Made by a program: the position numbers and the translations under genes. Below are positions 62,031 through 64,000 of a stretch of DNA of 64,000 nucleotides, piece after piece (the stretch's first letter is position 1; every line of letters begins with the position of its first letter). Source of the DNA: Hymenobacter sp. H14-R3 (GTDB lineage: Bacteria; Bacteroidota; Bacteroidia; Cytophagales; Hymenobacteraceae). The stretch spans positions 62,001 through 126,000 of the forward strand of contig NZ_JASITD010000014.1 in NCBI RefSeq assembly GCF_030063445.1, read 5' to 3'. The notes beneath the pieces are model-generated. The model did not search any database and had not been told where the DNA came from. It saw only the letters and a program-made list of their open reading frames with translations.

Positions 62031-62681
62031 ATGGGTACTGCTCAGTTTTTTAACCGCCGCGCCTACTTTGTGCGCGAGCACATCGGGTTGCTGAAGTTGA
62101 AGGATACCTTCGACATTCTGGATGCCGAAACCCGGGAGCACCTGGGCTACGCCACGGAAGAAAACCCGGCCTGGATTAACTGGACGCGCCTGCTGTTGCA
62201 GAAGCACCGCATGCCCACTACGCTGGTGGTGCGCAACCTCACCGACGATGCGCCCCTGCTGCGCTTGGAGCGCGGCTGGCGCTTCCTGCGCTCCAAAATA
62301 CGAGTGTATGATGGTCAAAATGAGCTGCTTGGCTATTTCGAGAGTAAAATTTTGACCGTGGGCGGGGGCTTCCACGTGTACAATGACCGGGGCATCCGGG
62401 TGGCCGACATCAAGGGCAACTGGATTGGCTGGAATTTCCGCTTTCTCGATGCCAGCGGGCAGGTGCTGGGGCTGGTGACTAAAAAGTGGGCAGGCATCGG
62501 CCGCGAGCTGTTTACCACCGCCGACAACTACCTGATTTCCCTTACCGACCAAGGCACCGCGCAGCCCGCCACGGCGGCCCTGCTGCTGGCCGCTGGCCTG
62601 GCCATCGACACGCTGTATAAGGAAGCGCGCAGCCAGGCCGTCGGCACTACCACCACCGACTTTAGCTACACGCCAGCTTAA
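62031..62681 (+). CDS. LURP-one/scramblase-like protein
   Basis: The 216-residue protein has no signal peptide. It contains strands typical of the LURP-one/phospholipid-scramblase-related fold: TFDILDAETREHLGYATEE, LVVRNLTDDAPLLRLERGWR, RVYDGQNELLGYFE, VADIKGNWIGWNFRFLDASG and VLGLVTKKWAGIGRELFTTA. A late hydrophobic helix (ATAALLLAAGLAIDTLY) could tether it to a membrane. Bacterial members have no proven role. The ATG at 62031 is preferred to the GTG just before it. Confidence 0.72.
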   Translation: MGTAQFFNRRAYFVREHIGLLKLKDTFDILDAETREHLGYATEENPAWINWTRLLLQKHRMPTTLVVRNLTDDAPLLRLERGWRFLRSKIRVYDGQNELLGYFESKILTVGGGFHVYNDRGIRVADIKGNWIGWNFRFLDASGQVLGLVTKKWAGIGRELFTTADNYLISLTDQGTAQPATAALLLAAGLAIDTLYKEARSQAVGTTTTDFSYTPA

Positions 62682-62697
62682 CCCGCTGTGGTGTTTA

Positions 62698-62737
62698 TGT
62701 GCCCCAGTCCGCCGGCGTAGCCAGCCGACCGGGGCAC
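62698..62737. repeat. Short palindrome, repeat family D (TCCGCCGGCG core)
   Basis: GTGCCCCAGTCCGCCGGCGT and AGCCAGCCGACCGGGGCAC form a 40-base near-palindrome. The core resembles those at 12810 and 56058. It lies 17 bases after a stop codon. Confidence 0.65.
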
Positions 62738-62849
62738 GTACGCTGACTTACTGGTTGTTGCCGCAACTTTTTGCGTTTCATTCGCCTGCCCAACGAATAG
62801 CGGCACATTGCCCGCAACCCCGCCGCAAACCACCGCCGTATAGCCGCTT

Positions 62850-63620
62850 ATGTCTGACACGCCCATTTTCCCAGCCGGCCCCGGCCACGACGAGCCGGAG
62901 CTTTCGCCTTCGGGTGCGCCCATTTACCGCTATGAGGAAGCGGTCCCGTTTGAGCTGGCCAGCGGCGATGACGCCACCATCTCGGCCATTGCGGCGCACA
63001 TCGAGCGCTACCTGGGGCCGGTGAGTGGCGTGTACCACGAGCTACTCTCCGACAAGGTGCACCTCGACGTGCACATCGTGCCGCCCAGCGCCGACTTCCC
63101 GTTTTACGCCCTTATCACGTCGGGCATGAGCGACCGGCCCATGACCGTGCCGCCCGAAGCCTCGCTCGATGATGCGCCGCCCTTTGCCGAGCTGTGCATC
63201 CTGCTGCCCAGCACCTGGGACATTCCCACCGACCCGGCCGAGGTAGCCACCGCCTTTGCCGACGACAACGTGTACTGGCCCATTCGCTGGCTGAAAATGC
63301 TGGCCCGCCTGCCGCACGAGTACGGCAGCTGGCTGGGTTTCGGCCACACCATCCCCAACGGGGAAGAGGCCGCGCCCTTTGCCGACAACACCGAGCTGGG
63401 CTGCATGCTGCTGCTCACGGCACTCAGCCTGCCCGAGGAGTTTCAAACCCTGGTCATCAGCCCCGAAAAAACGGTGCAGTTCTACACGCTCTACCCCATT
63501 TACCGCGAGGAAATGGCACTCAAGATGGCGCAGGGTGCCGATGCGCTCATCGACCGTTTCGAGGACTACGACATCGGCGACGTGCTGGACCTGACCCGGC
63601 CCAATACGGCGCTGGCCTGA
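62850..63620 (+). CDS. Suppressor-of-fused (SUFU) domain protein
   Basis: The 256-residue soluble protein shows the SUFU family order: IAAHIERYLGPVSGVYHELL, LDVHIVPPSADFPFYALITS, GMSDRPMTVP, FAELCILLPSTWDIP and LPHEYGSWLGFGHTIPNG. The end is FQTLVISPEKTVQFYTLYPI. In bacteria, SUFU-domain proteins are widespread and often sit in polymorphic toxin and immunity loci. Here no toxin gene is adjacent within the window, so immunity is only a possibility. It begins MSDTPIFPAGPG at the first ATG. Confidence 0.88.
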   Translation: MSDTPIFPAGPGHDEPELSPSGAPIYRYEEAVPFELASGDDATISAIAAHIERYLGPVSGVYHELLSDKVHLDVHIVPPSADFPFYALITSGMSDRPMTVPPEASLDDAPPFAELCILLPSTWDIPTDPAEVATAFADDNVYWPIRWLKMLARLPHEYGSWLGFGHTIPNGEEAAPFADNTELGCMLLLTALSLPEEFQTLVISPEKTVQFYTLYPIYREEMALKMAQGADALIDRFEDYDIGDVLDLTRPNTALA

Positions 63621-63857
63621 GCTTCCGTCATCACTGCATCAACAACGTAGATGTGGGTCAGCGCGGTGCGGGTAAGGGGGTGCGTTTCTTTCGAGAGTGT
63701 TTAGTAGATAGTAGACAACATGACTATAATTCAGCGCCAAATCTGCTGGTAGGTAGCTGTCATTGTGTAACTTCGCGGCCTTCAAATTGCCATTTTTCTG
63801 TCCTTTGCTTTTGAATTCACGCGTTTTTATGCACCACAATTCATCGCGTGATAGTAG

Positions 63858-64000
63858 ATGCTGAAGCCACCCGAGTTATATAGAGTCCGGACGGTACGAG
63901 ACGTAATAGAAACAGCACACCGCCCCTTGCTTGTATTGGCGGAGAACGGGGAAATTTATTATCTCAAGTATGCTCGCCATCAACTTTATGAGTTGAAATG
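63858..64000 (+). CDS. HipA-like kinase, N-terminal part only
   Basis: The frame from ATG 63858 runs to the window edge, 47 codons: MLKPPELYRVRTVRDVIETA, then HRPLLVLAENGEIYYLKYAR. The 'P-x-L-V-x-x-x-x-G-x-x-Y-x-x-K-Y' opening resembles the HipA-like family often paired with a DUF3037 gene in Bacteroidota. The full gene lies outside the window. It is an inference from about 40 residues. Confidence 0.5.
   Translation, partial: MLKPPELYRVRTVRDVIETAHRPLLVLAENGEIYYLKYARHQLYELK

Noticed and set aside
63639..63839. Minus-strand frame of 66 codons near the right edge
   Set aside because: It spans the probable promoter region of the HipA-like gene and has no motif or supporting context.

Overview
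The window looks like ordinary chromosome from a GC-rich member of the Bacteroidota, most likely Hymenobacter or a close relative in the Cytophagales. The evidence is indirect. There are several protein families mainly known from that phylum (DUF4286, DUF6526, DUF6992, a DUF6970-like lipoprotein) and a TonB receptor with a CarboxypepD-type N-terminal domain. Several promoters carry a TAnnTTTG -7 element. Species cannot be read from the sequence. I see no rRNA, CRISPR array, transposase, integrase or prophage. One tRNA (Val, GAC) is present.

Layout. 1-5.7 kb: a UPF0104 membrane protein, panD, secreted proteins, a prolyl oligopeptidase and small conserved proteins. 5.8-10.9 kb: a coiled-coil secreted protein, then a probable metal-uptake locus (His-rich membrane protein plus TonB receptor) with a Fur-type dyad at its promoter. 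11-18.6 kb: htpG, a type-B carboxylesterase, a large AsmA-like protein and a thioredoxin-fold protein. 18.6-27.4 kb: a block on the minus strand in the order response regulator, histidine kinase, small membrane protein, periplasmic adaptor, RND pump, TolC-like lipoprotein, which reads as a self-regulated tripartite efflux system. 27.4-36.6 kb: DinB, lipoproteins, undecaprenol/diacylglycerol kinase with a GNAT enzyme, an overlapping two-gene unknown module, fumC, an alpha/beta hydrolase, and an ECF sigma factor with an anti-sigma/TonB fusion. 36.9-42 kb: a type I secretion-like operon (ABC membrane domain, HlyD, TolC, unknown) whose ABC protein has no ATPase domain. 42-50 kb: a royal-jelly/yellow-family protein, a 3D-domain protein and sucA-sucB. 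50-64 kb: small proteins, tRNA-Val, DJ-1/PfpI, thioesterase, GMC oxidoreductase, aldehyde dehydrogenase, SDR, RluE-type pseudouridine synthase, cold-shock protein, TraB-like protein, LURP-one-like protein, SUFU-domain protein and the start of a HipA-like kinase.

The most unusual feature of the window is not a gene. Many intergenic gaps hold a long inverted repeat (about 40-200 bp) that is not a simple intrinsic terminator. Several fall into families that recur here: GTAGCGCGAAG-type at 4.8, 12.9 and 25.1 kb; GTCATGCTGCG-type at 23.5, 28.0 and 30.5 kb; GCCCCACCCCCGGCC-type at 20.1 and 42.0 kb; and TCCGCCGGCG-type at 12.8, 56.1 and 62.7 kb. They abut or overlap coding ends: two copies supply a gene's stop codon, one contains the best start codon of the TolC-like gene, and one sits where a Uma2-like nuclease gene has lost its N-terminal part. 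No transposase accompanies them.
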